From contig NZ_AP018929.1 in NCBI RefSeq assembly GCF_008326425.1, positions 2,494,875-2,558,874 of the forward strand: a stretch of DNA of 64,000 nucleotides, in the 5' to 3' direction. The notes under the pieces are model-generated. The model had not been told where the DNA came from and did no database searches. It was given only the letters and a program-made list of their open reading frames with translations. Shown here piece after piece: positions 54,539-63,519 of this stretch (position 1 is its first letter; each line of letters begins with the position of its first letter). Origin of the DNA: Sulfuracidifex tepidarius. GTDB lineage: Archaea > Thermoproteota > Thermoprotei_A > Sulfolobales > Sulfolobaceae. The translations under genes were made by a program, and so were the position numbers.

Positions 54539-55651
54539 ATGGCCATTATATGGAATAGACAGTTGTCTATATTCGTCGAGGCTTTCAAATTGATAGAAAG
54601 TGGTAGCTCTACCGAGAACGCCTTTGATACAGCCTTTAGAAGAATGGGTAACAAGATAGATAGAAAGAGGGCATACAAGTTGTTCCTCCTTACACTGAAC
54701 CAGATAAATTACGTAATGGAGATGTATCCATGCAGGGATCTGTATGAGGTTTTCTCCCTTGCGATGACCTTAGTAAAACAAGGAAACTTCAAGTTGACTC
54801 CTTATCACTTCCCAACATGGATTAGAGAGAGACTTGTTCCTCTCCTGGGCGAGACAGGTATAATTGAACTCCATAAAAAAAGCGAATGGATTAGAGTTAA
54901 TACACTAAAAGGGGATGCTACCGAAACAATAAATTCGTTAAAAAGAAAGGGCATAATCTTAGAGGAGAAGGAATTTCCGATGTATAAAGTGGCCAGTAGT
55001 ACATTCCCTATTTCAAAGACCCAGGAGTTTAGAGACGGACTAGTGATACCACACGACATGTCCAGCTATTTGGTTGTTAAGGCTTTGAATCCCAAACCCT
55101 ATGAAAGGATTTTGGAAGTGGGAGGTGCGCCAGGGATCAAGACATCAATTATACAGCAACTTACTAAAAACAAGAGCGAAGTGACATCCATTGATGTGTC
55201 TACAAGACGAGTTGCTACACAAAAAGAGCTTCTCAAGAAGTGGAGTGTATCTAATGTAGAGTTGATAATAGCTGACGGGGAGAACATACCCGTAAGAAAG
55301 GCTGATAAGATACTTATAGATGCACCTTGTAGTAACAGTGGAACCTTTGCTTCAGATCCCGCTGTTTTCCTGAGATTAAACAGAACAGAGTTAAAGAACC
55401 TCATAAAGATACAAGATAAAATCCTTGACAAGGCGTTAAGCTACGGCGTCCCAACCGTCTTTTCCACTTGTTCTCTATTTCCAGAGGAAGGAGAAAAACA
55501 CGCAGAGAAATACTTGAACTTGATTTCAAAGATAGACTGGGGAGAGTCTTTCTACGGTTACAAGAAATCTAAAGTTTACATGCACGTAGTTAGAACTTAC
55601 CCTCATATACATGAATCGGATGGATTCTTCATCTCCAGATTTAATTTCTAG
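54539..55651 (+). CDS. NOL1/NOP2/Sun family RNA m5C methyltransferase
   Basis: A 370-residue enzyme with an N-terminal NusB-like helical region (about 1-95), a PUA-like part and the SAM domain: motif I ERILEVGGAPGIKTSII (about 184-200), IV in ILIDAPCSNSGT with the first active-site cysteine, and VI in TVFSTCSLFPEEGE with the second. It would make 5-methylcytosine in rRNA or tRNA. ATG 54539 follows a TATA-like TTTTTGAGG/TTTTTAAAA region. Convergent with the rhodanese gene. Confidence 0.9.
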   Translation: MAIIWNRQLSIFVEAFKLIESGSSTENAFDTAFRRMGNKIDRKRAYKLFLLTLNQINYVMEMYPCRDLYEVFSLAMTLVKQGNFKLTPYHFPTWIRERLVPLLGETGIIELHKKSEWIRVNTLKGDATETINSLKRKGIILEEKEFPMYKVASSTFPISKTQEFRDGLVIPHDMSSYLVVKALNPKPYERILEVGGAPGIKTSIIQQLTKNKSEVTSIDVSTRRVATQKELLKKWSVSNVELIIADGENIPVRKADKILIDAPCSNSGTFASDPAVFLRLNRTELKNLIKIQDKILDKALSYGVPTVFSTCSLFPEEGEKHAEKYLNLISKIDWGESFYGYKKSKVYMHVVRTYPHIHESDGFFISRFNF

Positions 55652-55737
55652 AATAGGTCCTTAATAAAATTATTATACTACAAACATTCAAATTACAACA
55701 TTAGATTTCCTGATCGTTTGTTATGTACTCCATTAGA

Positions 55738-55788
55738 AGAGATTCTAACTACAAAATTGTTGGAGTTATTCAATAAAGCAGAATCTCT
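55738..55788. repeat. Long nested hairpin between convergent genes
   Basis: AGAGATTCT (55738-55746) and AGAATCTCT (55780-55788) form a perfect 9-bp stem. Inside, AACT (55747-55750) pairs with AGTT (55764-55767) and ACAA with TTGT around a two-base loop, continuing the stem nearly without a break on the left side. It lies 90 bp after the m5C methyltransferase gene and 12 bp before the end of the rhodanese gene, where it can act as a bidirectional 3' end, or be a small RNA. Confidence 0.6.
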
Positions 55789-55799
55789 ATATGTTTAAT

Positions 55800-56201
55800 T
55801 TAGAGCCTTTCTTTAAGAAGCTTTCTCCATAACTTACCGTTATCATCAACACCGCTCTCTACTTCATAGCCCATTGACATCCAATATTCCATACCACCCT
55901 GCAATACGTAGGCCTTCTTCTTGTATAGATGTGGCATTCCATAGGTCGCGTATCTAGCTCTGTTACCGTGCTCACAGACTACTCCTACTTCATGGTCTTC
56001 AAAAAGATCCTTGAGGTACTCTAAGTAGTCTAATGGAACTAATAGGGAGCCAGGTATGTGGTGATCTTCATATTCTTCAGGAGTCCTCACATCTATCAGC
56101 TTAATTTTCCCTTGTTTCCACATCTTTCTTATCACTGAGGGAGGCAACTCAAGCACGTTTTTCACGAAAGGAGTAGTGTACTGCTCTATTACTTCTACCA
56201 T
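55800..56201 (-). CDS. Rhodanese-like sulfurtransferase
   Basis: A 133-residue single rhodanese domain: IKLIDVRTPEEYEDHHIPGSLLVP and the active-site loop VVCEHGNRARYA with the persulfide-carrying Cys followed by EHGNR, a six-residue loop compatible with sulfur rather than phosphate substrates, and YVLQGGMEYWMSMG at the C-terminus. It would transfer sulfane sulfur, fitting the SQR-like, TusA-like and TQO genes of this window. It has its own promoter region; TATA-like AGTATAAAAA lies about 30 bp before ATG 56201. Confidence 0.92.
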   Translation of the reverse strand: MVEVIEQYTTPFVKNVLELPPSVIRKMWKQGKIKLIDVRTPEEYEDHHIPGSLLVPLDYLEYLKDLFEDHEVGVVCEHGNRARYATYGMPHLYKKKAYVLQGGMEYWMSMGYEVESGVDDNGKLWRKLLKERL

Positions 56202-56303
56202 TTTTGTTTCACATTAAACAATGTTAAACCAGTATAAAAATTCTTTTATTGCGTTAGAAATCTATTAATTACTTCTAGAATATTTATTTTTTATAAAAAA
56301 TAG

Positions 56304-58493
56304 TTAATAAATGTTATCCATCTTCACCGGTATAGAGGTTATTCTCTTCCCTACTGCCCTCTCTAAGGCCCTTACTACTGCAGGAGGAGTTCCTATTGTT
56401 GCTCCCTCTCCTATTCCCTTAGCAGGTAAGGGCGCGCTAGACATACCTACTTCTACGAAGTCCCACTTTATGTTGAAAGTCTCCATTGAAGTAGGAATCC
56501 CATATTCTGCGAAACTTCCCGTAATTAGGTTACCGTTTTCATCGTAGACCATCTCCTCCATCACAGACTCCCCCCATCCTTGAATCACACCTCCTCTAAC
56601 TTGCCCTTCAGCTAAGAGAGGATTGACAACTTTCCCTATGTCGTCTACTGCGTAGTAGTCAAGTACCTTGGGTTTGCCCGTCTCATCTACAGCTACTAGA
56701 GCAACGTGGGAACCGTAAGGGTGCGTCAGGTCATCCATTCCAAAATATGCAGTTGATTCCAGTCTTGGCTCTTCCTTGTAGACCCATGGACCACCCAAGT
56801 TTTCCGTTACTTTGCTGGCTATCTCTTTGAGCGAAATCTGTTTACCCGTCTTTGGATTTACGACCTTCCCGTTAGTGTATTCCAGCTCCTGTACGTCAGA
56901 CTTGAGAAATTGAGCTGCGAGCTTCTTTGCACGTTCTTTGACTTTCCTTGAGGCCAGGAGTGCAGCGTTTCCAGCTAACGTCAAACTTCTGCTACCATAG
57001 GTACCAAAGGCTTCTCCTATTATCGCGGTATCTCCCCATATTACATCTACGTCCTCTATAGGTACGCCAAGTTCATCTGCAACTATCTGAGCTACTGCAG
57101 TACCATCACCCTGACCGTGAGGTGCTGCACCTATAACGACAAGTATCTTACCGTCTCCTCTTACCCTGACTGAGGCGCTCTCCCAGGGTCCGAAGTTGTT
57201 CTCTTCGACGTAAAATGATAGTCCTACCCCTGCCCTAATACCTTTCATTCTAAGCTCCTCTGCCTTCCTCTCAAATTCTCTGTATACATGCTCAGATTTT
57301 TGAAGCAAGGAGATGAAATCTCCGCTCTCAAAGTTTATTCCCAATGGGTTTTTGTAAGGTAAAGAGGTAACTAAATTCTTCTTTCTGAAATCTATCGGAT
57401 CCATTTTTACTTCGTCTGACAATATATCCATTATACGTTCAATTACGAAGGTAGCTTCTGGTCTTCCGGCTCCTCTATATTGATCCAAAGGAGTTTTGTT
57501 AGTGTAAACGCCGTAAACGTTGACCTTCACGTTAGCTATTTTATAAGCGGCGGGAAGCATCGTTGCAGCTATATCTGCTAAATAAGTGGAGTGTGACGCT
57601 GCTCCCATGTCCAAAATTAGATCATCAATGATAGCTGTTATCGAGCCGTCTTTCTTAGCTCCTGCCTTAACGTGATGTATTTGGCCTCTACCATGATACG
57701 TGGATTTCATGTCTTCGCTCCTAGTAGCTATCCATTTCACAGGTCTCTTGGTCACTATGCTCGCATATGCAGTTATGAAGTCCTCAGCGTAAGGGAAGAG
57801 CTTTGACCCAAAGGCTCCACCCGTATCTGCCTGAATTACCCTTATGTCATTTACTTTGTCCCCCAGAACTGAAAGAAGAAACTTCCTCATGTAGTGAGGG
57901 GATTGAGTTGAAGCATAGACGGTCAAACTACCCTGTTGATAAACTGACAGAATTCCCCTTGGCTCCATTGCGCCGGGGTAAACTCTGGAAATCTCTATCT
58001 TTTCGTCTATCACGACGTCTGAATCCTTTATTGCGTTCTCTGGGTCTCCAGCAGAGTAGACTTTCTTGTATCCAACATTGTCCTTGTCCTCTATCGCTCT
58101 GATCTCGTTCTTAAGTGATGTTTCTGGGTCTAGAACAGAAGGTAATTCCTCGTAGTCTACTTGTATTAACTCTGCTGCATCTGCTGCAGTATACCTATCC
58201 TTAGCTATTATAACAGCTAAAGGTTGTCCTGTATAGAGTATCTCGTCCTTAGCCATGGGAAAGTTTCTGGGTCTATTATCCAGCTTGAAATTCAACCCCG
58301 TAATTACTCCCTCTACTCCTGGAAAGTTCAGAGCGTCTCTCACGTCTATCTTAGTCAGCCTAGCGTGCGAAACGTTACTCCTTAAAATGAAGATATCTAA
58401 TGTACCAGGAAAAGCTAGATCATCAACATATTTCCCTTCTCCAGTTAAAAATTTCAGGTCTTCTTTTCTCTTTAACCTTTGACCTACGTACAC
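56304..58493 (-). CDS. Molybdenum hydroxylase large subunit (CoxL/aldehyde oxidoreductase type)
   Basis: A 729-residue molybdopterin-cytosine-dinucleotide subunit of the xanthine oxidase family. It starts with VGQRLKRKEDLKFLTGEGKYVDD and has QADTGGAFGSKLFPYAED, LDQYRGAGRPEATF, PHGQGDGTAVAQIVADELG and the catalytic Glu region GIGEGATIGTPPAVV (GEG rather than GEA). The CO dehydrogenase loop AYRCSFR is absent, so it is more likely an aldehyde/glyceraldehyde oxidoreductase. The FAD and 2Fe-2S subunits are not nearby. It is the last gene of a five-gene operon headed by an ABC exporter. Confidence 0.88.
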   Translation of the reverse strand: MYVGQRLKRKEDLKFLTGEGKYVDDLAFPGTLDIFILRSNVSHARLTKIDVRDALNFPGVEGVITGLNFKLDNRPRNFPMAKDEILYTGQPLAVIIAKDRYTAADAAELIQVDYEELPSVLDPETSLKNEIRAIEDKDNVGYKKVYSAGDPENAIKDSDVVIDEKIEISRVYPGAMEPRGILSVYQQGSLTVYASTQSPHYMRKFLLSVLGDKVNDIRVIQADTGGAFGSKLFPYAEDFITAYASIVTKRPVKWIATRSEDMKSTYHGRGQIHHVKAGAKKDGSITAIIDDLILDMGAASHSTYLADIAATMLPAAYKIANVKVNVYGVYTNKTPLDQYRGAGRPEATFVIERIMDILSDEVKMDPIDFRKKNLVTSLPYKNPLGINFESGDFISLLQKSEHVYREFERKAEELRMKGIRAGVGLSFYVEENNFGPWESASVRVRGDGKILVVIGAAPHGQGDGTAVAQIVADELGVPIEDVDVIWGDTAIIGEAFGTYGSRSLTLAGNAALLASRKVKERAKKLAAQFLKSDVQELEYTNGKVVNPKTGKQISLKEIASKVTENLGGPWVYKEEPRLESTAYFGMDDLTHPYGSHVALVAVDETGKPKVLDYYAVDDIGKVVNPLLAEGQVRGGVIQGWGESVMEEMVYDENGNLITGSFAEYGIPTSMETFNIKWDFVEVGMSSAPLPAKGIGEGATIGTPPAVVRALERAVGKRITSIPVKMDNIY

Positions 58494-58524
58494 ATATTAT
58501 GGTTGAATACAATGAATATAAACC

Positions 58525-58920
58525 CTATAGCAGGCTCAAAATGTCGTCACTTTTTGTTATTCTTTTCCTTCCAGCGAAGCCCTCGTCCACGTAATGCCAG
58601 AAAGAGATATCGTCCTCACTAGTTAACCAACACAAGTATGCAGGCTTTCCGTTTATTATTGCTGGGAAATCGACTAAGCCTATAGTCGGATCCCTGACCA
58701 ATATTCCTCTCCTAGAGATATCGTCGATTATACCTTTTGTCGCTACAGTATAGAGAGTTATAGCGTCTTTCTCTCCCTTCATTAGAGCGTCCTCTGCCAT
58801 ATACTTAACTCCATTAAGTTCTTCCATTTTCTTCCTTAACCAACTCATCATTGATCTAGCAGTTTGTAAATCATAATAGGGAAACTGGTACTCCATATAA
58901 TAGTCAATATGTCTATACAC
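58525..58920 (-). CDS. DUF2203 family protein
   Basis: A 131-residue protein with the DUF2203 pattern: helical N-terminus (YYDLQTARSMMSWLRKKMEEL), then GILVRDPTIGLVDFPAIINGKPAYLCW and the end ISFWHYVDEGFAGRKRI. Function unknown. It lies 13 nt after the surface protein gene and 31 nt before the CoxL-like gene in the same operon. Confidence 0.85.
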   Translation of the reverse strand: MYRHIDYYMEYQFPYYDLQTARSMMSWLRKKMEELNGVKYMAEDALMKGEKDAITLYTVATKGIIDDISRRGILVRDPTIGLVDFPAIINGKPAYLCWLTSEDDISFWHYVDEGFAGRKRITKSDDILSLL

Positions 58921-58933
58921 CTATTTAAAGAAG

Positions 58934-59440
58934 CTATAGTTTAATTCCTTTCTTAAGAATGTTAAGAAGCTCAATGATTATCCCTACAACTATCAAAACT
59001 ATACCTCCGAACGTCCACTGTTCACCGTAAAGGGTAGTCTTCACACCGGAGAAAATTAGCTTCGCGGTGACGTTACTGGTCACGTTAACCGGGACTAGTC
59101 TAGTAGTAGAGTTATCACACTTCGTAGGTGGCAAAGTAGAGTTCACGAACTTCACATGAGAGCTTTCCTTCAACACTGATATCTGATAATTGCCCTCGCT
59201 TAAAGGAATAAATGCTGGCACAGTAAAATTTTCTGTTCTACCATCATGTTCAACCGAGACCTCAGCTGTTCCTTTATATGATATTGAGAGCTCAGGGTTT
59301 ATCATCAAAGGACTAACGTCAATTGAGTATGATCTGGAGAAAGATATGTTCTGCTCGTAGTGATGAGTAATTGAAACCGAGGACAAGGAGGCCAGCACTA
59401 TTCCTATGCTGAGCAACAGAAGTCCTACCCTTATTATCAA
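58934..59440 (-). CDS. Membrane protein with extracellular beta domain
   Basis: A 168-residue protein with a membrane helix at each end (about residues 3-22 and 143-162) and an outside middle with several N-x-S/T sequons (NFT, NST, NVT) and one cysteine. No family recognised. Its ATG overlaps the permease stop (ATGA), so it may be an accessory subunit of the ABC exporter. Confidence 0.65.
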   Translation of the reverse strand: MIIRVGLLLLSIGIVLASLSSVSITHHYEQNISFSRSYSIDVSPLMINPELSISYKGTAEVSVEHDGRTENFTVPAFIPLSEGNYQISVLKESSHVKFVNSTLPPTKCDNSTTRLVPVNVTSNVTAKLIFSGVKTTLYGEQWTFGGIVLIVVGIIIELLNILKKGIKL

Positions 59441-60198
59441 ACTTGGTACCTCTTAAATAAAATGAGAGAAACAATAATAAAAATTATTCCCAGTGTTAAG
59501 TCTATAAGTGAACCGAAGGAGGACATGTTCAGAAGAGATCCGTTGCCAGTAACGTAATACCCCAACAACGAAACGTAGGGATTCATGGCAGACGTAACAT
59601 ACTCCCCCAAGATATTCCTTGAGAGTATCAACTCGTAGCCACCCAAACCTCCGAATATGAACAAGGAACCTAGCACGAAGACTGACACCAAGGCAGTAGC
59701 TCCAGGAGATCGTATCTTCAGCGTTGCCATGAGTATGAAAGAAGTGGAGAAGAGGTACCCAGCCGAAAACACTTCGATTATTGCCAACGCAACACCGCTT
59801 AAATTAACCCCGAGACTGACCAGATAGAAAAGTGTAGTAAGTACCCAGATTATATATGGGATTCCTATATCGTTGAGGAGGAAAATCAGGAAAAGTTGAG
59901 TCCTTCTCACGGGCATCATCAAGAAGGAAACTATTGAGTTATTGAAAATGTGATCCCCAAGGACGAAGATTATGTTCCTCAAAGCTAATGCAAATGCTAA
60001 AGTCTCAGATACGTTTATGACGGGAATTCCTGCAAGCACCAAAGCGAAGGGTTTGAAATCTCCTTGTGCAAGAAAGGCTGGAAAGAACACATTAGTCGCT
60101 ATCATGACAGGGATTATGAGTTGGAGGGTCGGATCCCTATATCTCTCATTGAAGATTATCTTGAAAGTTCCTTCCAGTCCTTTCGAGGAAAGCATCAT
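59437..60198 (-). CDS. ABC-2 type transporter permease
   Basis: A 253-residue permease with about six hydrophobic segments; the start GLEGTFKIIFNERYRDP precedes the first helix as in ABC-2 exporters. ATG 60198 or 60195 overlaps the end of the ATPase gene by about 53 nt; later starts would remove the first helix. Followed by an overlapping surface protein gene. Confidence 0.82.
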   Translation of the reverse strand: MMLSSKGLEGTFKIIFNERYRDPTLQLIIPVMIATNVFFPAFLAQGDFKPFALVLAGIPVINVSETLAFALALRNIIFVLGDHIFNNSIVSFLMMPVRRTQLFLIFLLNDIGIPYIIWVLTTLFYLVSLGVNLSGVALAIIEVFSAGYLFSTSFILMATLKIRSPGATALVSVFVLGSLFIFGGLGGYELILSRNILGEYVTSAMNPYVSLLGYYVTGNGSLLNMSSFGSLIDLTLGIIFIIVSLILFKRYQV

Positions 60199-61036
60199 CT
60201 AAAGAAGACCTTCTTATCATAATAATCTTTACTTTAGCTTCATCTATCGCATTAACGATACTCTTAATGTCACCTTTGACTTCTATATAAGCTCCTGAAA
60301 TTCTAGCCTCATAATTACTCAAAGCCCTCAAGGCCTCTTGAGGCTTGTCTACCAAGATCACAAGTTTATCCTCTTTCTCTTCCCCTAGAAAGGCGTTCAC
60401 AGAGGAAGAAGCCACGATCCTTCCTCTATCGATCATCACGACGTGGGTGATCACTCTCTCAAGTTCGCTCAATATATGTGATGAAATGAAGAATGTTATT
60501 CCTTTCTTCTTGTTCAAGTTCGTTATTATTGAGTTAAACTCGTTTCGAGCAGTAGGATCTAGGTTTGCAGTGGGTTCATCAGCTATTATCAACTCAGGGT
60601 CGTTCAAGAGTGCAGACGCTAATTGGACTTTCTGTTTATACCCTGCTGAGAGTTCTGCAAGCTTTCTCTTCCTGAACCTCTCTAAATTGAATTCGTTCAT
60701 GATTTCTTCTGGGTCTACCCTCTGGTAAAGGGATGCTATATCGTAAAGGAAGTCTTCCACAGTGTTCAGTTGCGGAAAATACAGCTTATCGAAAACTATG
60801 CTAATTCTTTCCCTGATCTTCGGATTATCCCAAGGGTTCATGCCTAGGACAGCGACTTTCCCCTTATTAGCTTTCAATAAACCTGAAAGAATCTTTATGG
60901 TAGTTGTCTTACCTGAGCCGTTTGGGCCTATGAAACCAGTTATTGACCCCTTTTCTACGCTAAAAGAAATATTGTTGAGTGCTATTGATCGTTTAAAACT
61001 TTTCGTTAACCCAAAAACTTCTATAACACTTGACAA
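60146..61036 (-). CDS. ABC transporter ATP-binding protein (exporter type)
   Basis: A 296-residue ATPase: Walker A GPNGSGKTT (about residues 37-45), signature LSAGYKQK (SAGY variant), Walker B LIIADEPTANLD and H-loop ISSHILSELE, with a C-terminal extension. It heads the operon ATPase-permease-surface protein-DUF2203-CoxL-like. Start ATG 61036, 40 nt from the divergent unknown gene. Confidence 0.92.
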   Translation of the reverse strand: MSSVIEVFGLTKSFKRSIALNNISFSVEKGSITGFIGPNGSGKTTTIKILSGLLKANKGKVAVLGMNPWDNPKIRERISIVFDKLYFPQLNTVEDFLYDIASLYQRVDPEEIMNEFNLERFRKRKLAELSAGYKQKVQLASALLNDPELIIADEPTANLDPTARNEFNSIITNLNKKKGITFFISSHILSELERVITHVVMIDRGRIVASSSVNAFLGEEKEDKLVILVDKPQEALRALSNYEARISGAYIEVKGDIKSIVNAIDEAKVKIIMIRRSSLDDAFLERTGRNFQDNLQ

Positions 61037-61076
61037 CGATACTCCTTTTATCTAATTTAAATTTAAATGTTTTCTG

Positions 61077-62360
61077 ATGAAGTACTTACTGGCAGAATTA
61101 GAGAGAAAACTGAGGAATGCCCAAGGCGGACTAGTGATAGTTCCAATAGTGGATGAAATATATGAGAAGTTAAAGGACTACAGAGAACTAGTGGTACTAG
61201 CTAATTATTATAGAAATATAGAAAATCCTAGAAATACAGTTGTAATTAATGCAATAGCCACTTCTAACCTTCTCAGAAATATGAAAAGGATCGTCCTATG
61301 GGAACCTTCGGAGGAATACATGAGGAAGATGAAGATTTCTTTCACAATTACTAGTATTCCCGTGAGAGAAATATCTCCTAGGATTGTATCGAAGGAAAGA
61401 GCTGAAATCTTAACCAAAGTTCATGAGCGATTTAACTATCCTGTCATACCATCCAACCCGAAAGAAGGAGAAATTCTCTCACAGAAAGGGATAGAAGTAG
61501 TCCACAACATCCATGAGCTAAGGTCTAAAAACGTAATTCTTTCAAGACCTTTGAGGGAATCAGCTTACACTGTGTTGAGGTCTAAAGTCCTCCAAGGAGG
61601 TCACTTAGTTGATATAACAAGCACGAGCAGGACGCACGAGGACTGGGAAAAGGTACGCATGGCGGAAGCAGGAGTTTTCTGCCCTCCTTCATTTGAAGAG
61701 GTAAACGGATTTGACCCAAGGACGTTTCCAGAGAGGACCAACATATCGTTAAATATGAGAGAAGAAACATGGAAGGAATTCAGAATATTCCCTAGAAGCC
61801 AGGAAGTCGATATAAAATTATTTAAAGACGAAATAAAATTTAAGAACAAAAGAATTTTTATTTTATTTAATGAATTTGATAAGATCTCTATAAAGGGACC
61901 TGCTAGGAACTTCACTTTCAACCATGACGATGTAAACACGCTAATTAGGATTGCTCTGGGCAAGGATACCGAACCTTTCCCCACCTTGGCTAAAGAGTGT
62001 GAAAGACTTTTACAAGACAGACTTACATGCTTCAGAATCGCTGCAGAGACGATGCTCAAGATTTTGTCTCTACCTAGACAAAGGAACCAGGACGTTTACG
62101 CCGAAGTATCTAGAGTAATAAACAGACAGCTTACCAACGAGTTAATTAAAGGACAGGAGAAGAAAATAGAATCGAAATACCTCGGGAGGAGGTTCACGCT
62201 CTACATAAAGAGTGAAGGAAAGATTTACCTCGTGTTAAGAGGTGAGTCAGAAAAGGGAACCAAACTCAGATCTAAAATTAGAATAGGACCTACTTTAGAA
62301 ACTATGGTGAAGTTAAGAAAAGTCGTCACGGAATGGATAAGAAGTAGTATAAGTAGCTAG
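61077..62360 (+). CDS. Uncharacterised 427-residue protein
   Basis: I do not recognise a family. The protein is soluble, alpha/beta in the first 170 residues (GGLVIVPIVDEIYEKLKDY; TVVINAIATSNLLRNMKRIVLW), then more charged. A middle motif LQGGHLVDITSTSRTHEDWE and a conserved-looking CPPSFEEVNGFDPRTFPE segment could be catalytic or binding. Its stop overlaps the stop of the next convergent gene by 4 nt; a TATA-like TTTAAATTTAAATG precedes the start closely. Confidence 0.65.
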   Translation: MKYLLAELERKLRNAQGGLVIVPIVDEIYEKLKDYRELVVLANYYRNIENPRNTVVINAIATSNLLRNMKRIVLWEPSEEYMRKMKISFTITSIPVREISPRIVSKERAEILTKVHERFNYPVIPSNPKEGEILSQKGIEVVHNIHELRSKNVILSRPLRESAYTVLRSKVLQGGHLVDITSTSRTHEDWEKVRMAEAGVFCPPSFEEVNGFDPRTFPERTNISLNMREETWKEFRIFPRSQEVDIKLFKDEIKFKNKRIFILFNEFDKISIKGPARNFTFNHDDVNTLIRIALGKDTEPFPTLAKECERLLQDRLTCFRIAAETMLKILSLPRQRNQDVYAEVSRVINRQLTNELIKGQEKKIESKYLGRRFTLYIKSEGKIYLVLRGESEKGTKLRSKIRIGPTLETMVKLRKVVTEWIRSSISS

Positions 62361-63169
62361 TTTTCCCCTTTGGAGACTACAACATTTCCCTTAAAGCTCA
62401 ATATGATCTTATCAGCGTCTTCAGCGTACATCTCTGGATCTTCTATAAAGGAAATGGAGTTTAATTCATTTCTTTTAACAAAGAAGTTAAGTATGAATCT
62501 GTTCAGAACTTCAGGTTCACAATTATAAACTGGCATCTCCTCACATAACAGTTCATTTCCTTCTACTTTGATCTGTCTTTCCATAACCGTCTCCGTGTAA
62601 CCTGGCTCGAGTACCATGGAATTAATGAAATCGGCTATCAACCCTAATGTCCTCGGGATACCCGTAGGACTTTCGAATTGAAGGATGGTGAACCTATTAA
62701 ATGCAGAGAAAAGTCCTACTCTACAAGAAGGGATGAAATAAGGTTTCATTTTCTTTATGCTACTCATGAAAAAAGAGTCTACCACCACAGGACCGCTGAC
62801 GTCCCCTACCTTTAACTCTGGCTGTTTCTCAACCTCTACTTTGATGTTCACGTCGCTTCCTGCTACTTTCCCCAACAATGTTAACGTATCTGTTGATATC
62901 TTGAAAGAGAAATTAAAGTCAAACCTCGAGTTTTCTAATTCTTCTGAGAGCAATTTAGAAAACACTTCCTGCATTTTCGTCTTCCAACTTCCTAGCGGAT
63001 CCTTTGGATCTAGTCTCCCATAAAGACGGGGCAGTGAATAAGTAGCTTTGAACAAGTAATAAAACGTTCTAGCTATAGCCCTTCTAGAGATGCCTGTCTG
63101 TATTACAGTAACTTTTTCCTCTGTGTCTAAGGTGTACGTTTTCCCTTGGTAATTTACTTCAATCTTCAT
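62357..63169 (-). CDS. Uncharacterised 270-residue protein
   Basis: No family recognised. A soluble protein with a beta-rich N-terminus (MKIEVNYQGKTYTLDTEEKV) and a middle with conserved-looking PTGIPRTLGLIADFIN; four cysteines occur late (PSCRV, LLCEEMPVYNCEPE). It is convergent with the 61077-62360 gene, with a 4-nt overlap of stops, so the two mRNAs can pair at their 3' ends. Confidence 0.62.
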   Translation of the reverse strand: MKIEVNYQGKTYTLDTEEKVTVIQTGISRRAIARTFYYLFKATYSLPRLYGRLDPKDPLGSWKTKMQEVFSKLLSEELENSRFDFNFSFKISTDTLTLLGKVAGSDVNIKVEVEKQPELKVGDVSGPVVVDSFFMSSIKKMKPYFIPSCRVGLFSAFNRFTILQFESPTGIPRTLGLIADFINSMVLEPGYTETVMERQIKVEGNELLCEEMPVYNCEPEVLNRFILNFFVKRNELNSISFIEDPEMYAEDADKIILSFKGNVVVSKGEN

Positions 63170-63519
63170 GAAGAATATTATGTTTCATGAGGTTTTATCT
63201 TCTTAGGTAGGGAGAAAGGAAGAATTAATTAGACTGCATAAAGACTGAAGCATTATGTATCCAGAAAATGATTAAAAAAGTCTATATTTTGCTGGCATGG
63301 ACGATTCACGTATCCTTTGTTAATTCAGTTTATTTACCGAAATAGAATGAATTTAATTGAATGCTCTCGCACGGACTGGGTATGGATTCGAGCTTAACAA
63401 TTTCCTTTATTTAATTTATTCTTACTATAATTACAATCTGCAATGGAAACTTAAATCGCCCTTGACATATTATATATGAAGAAATATAAATATGGAGATA
63501 TATTTCAAATACTACATAA
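63170..63519. other. Intergenic region
   Basis: About 350 bp without an ORF. A less AT-rich stretch around 63360-63395 could fold as GCTC/GAGC ends but the stem is short. I see no RNA gene, repeat or mobile element in it. TATA-like ATATATGAAG (63471-63481) and neighbouring A/T runs have no clear gene to serve on the plus strand. Confidence 0.45.

Noticed and set aside
58255-58482. Open frames antisense to the CoxL-like gene and many similar shadows (for example 36247-36738, 16686-17126 and 53121-53378)
   Set aside because: They lie opposite strongly supported genes and lack recognisable domains; they arise from codon bias of the real gene.
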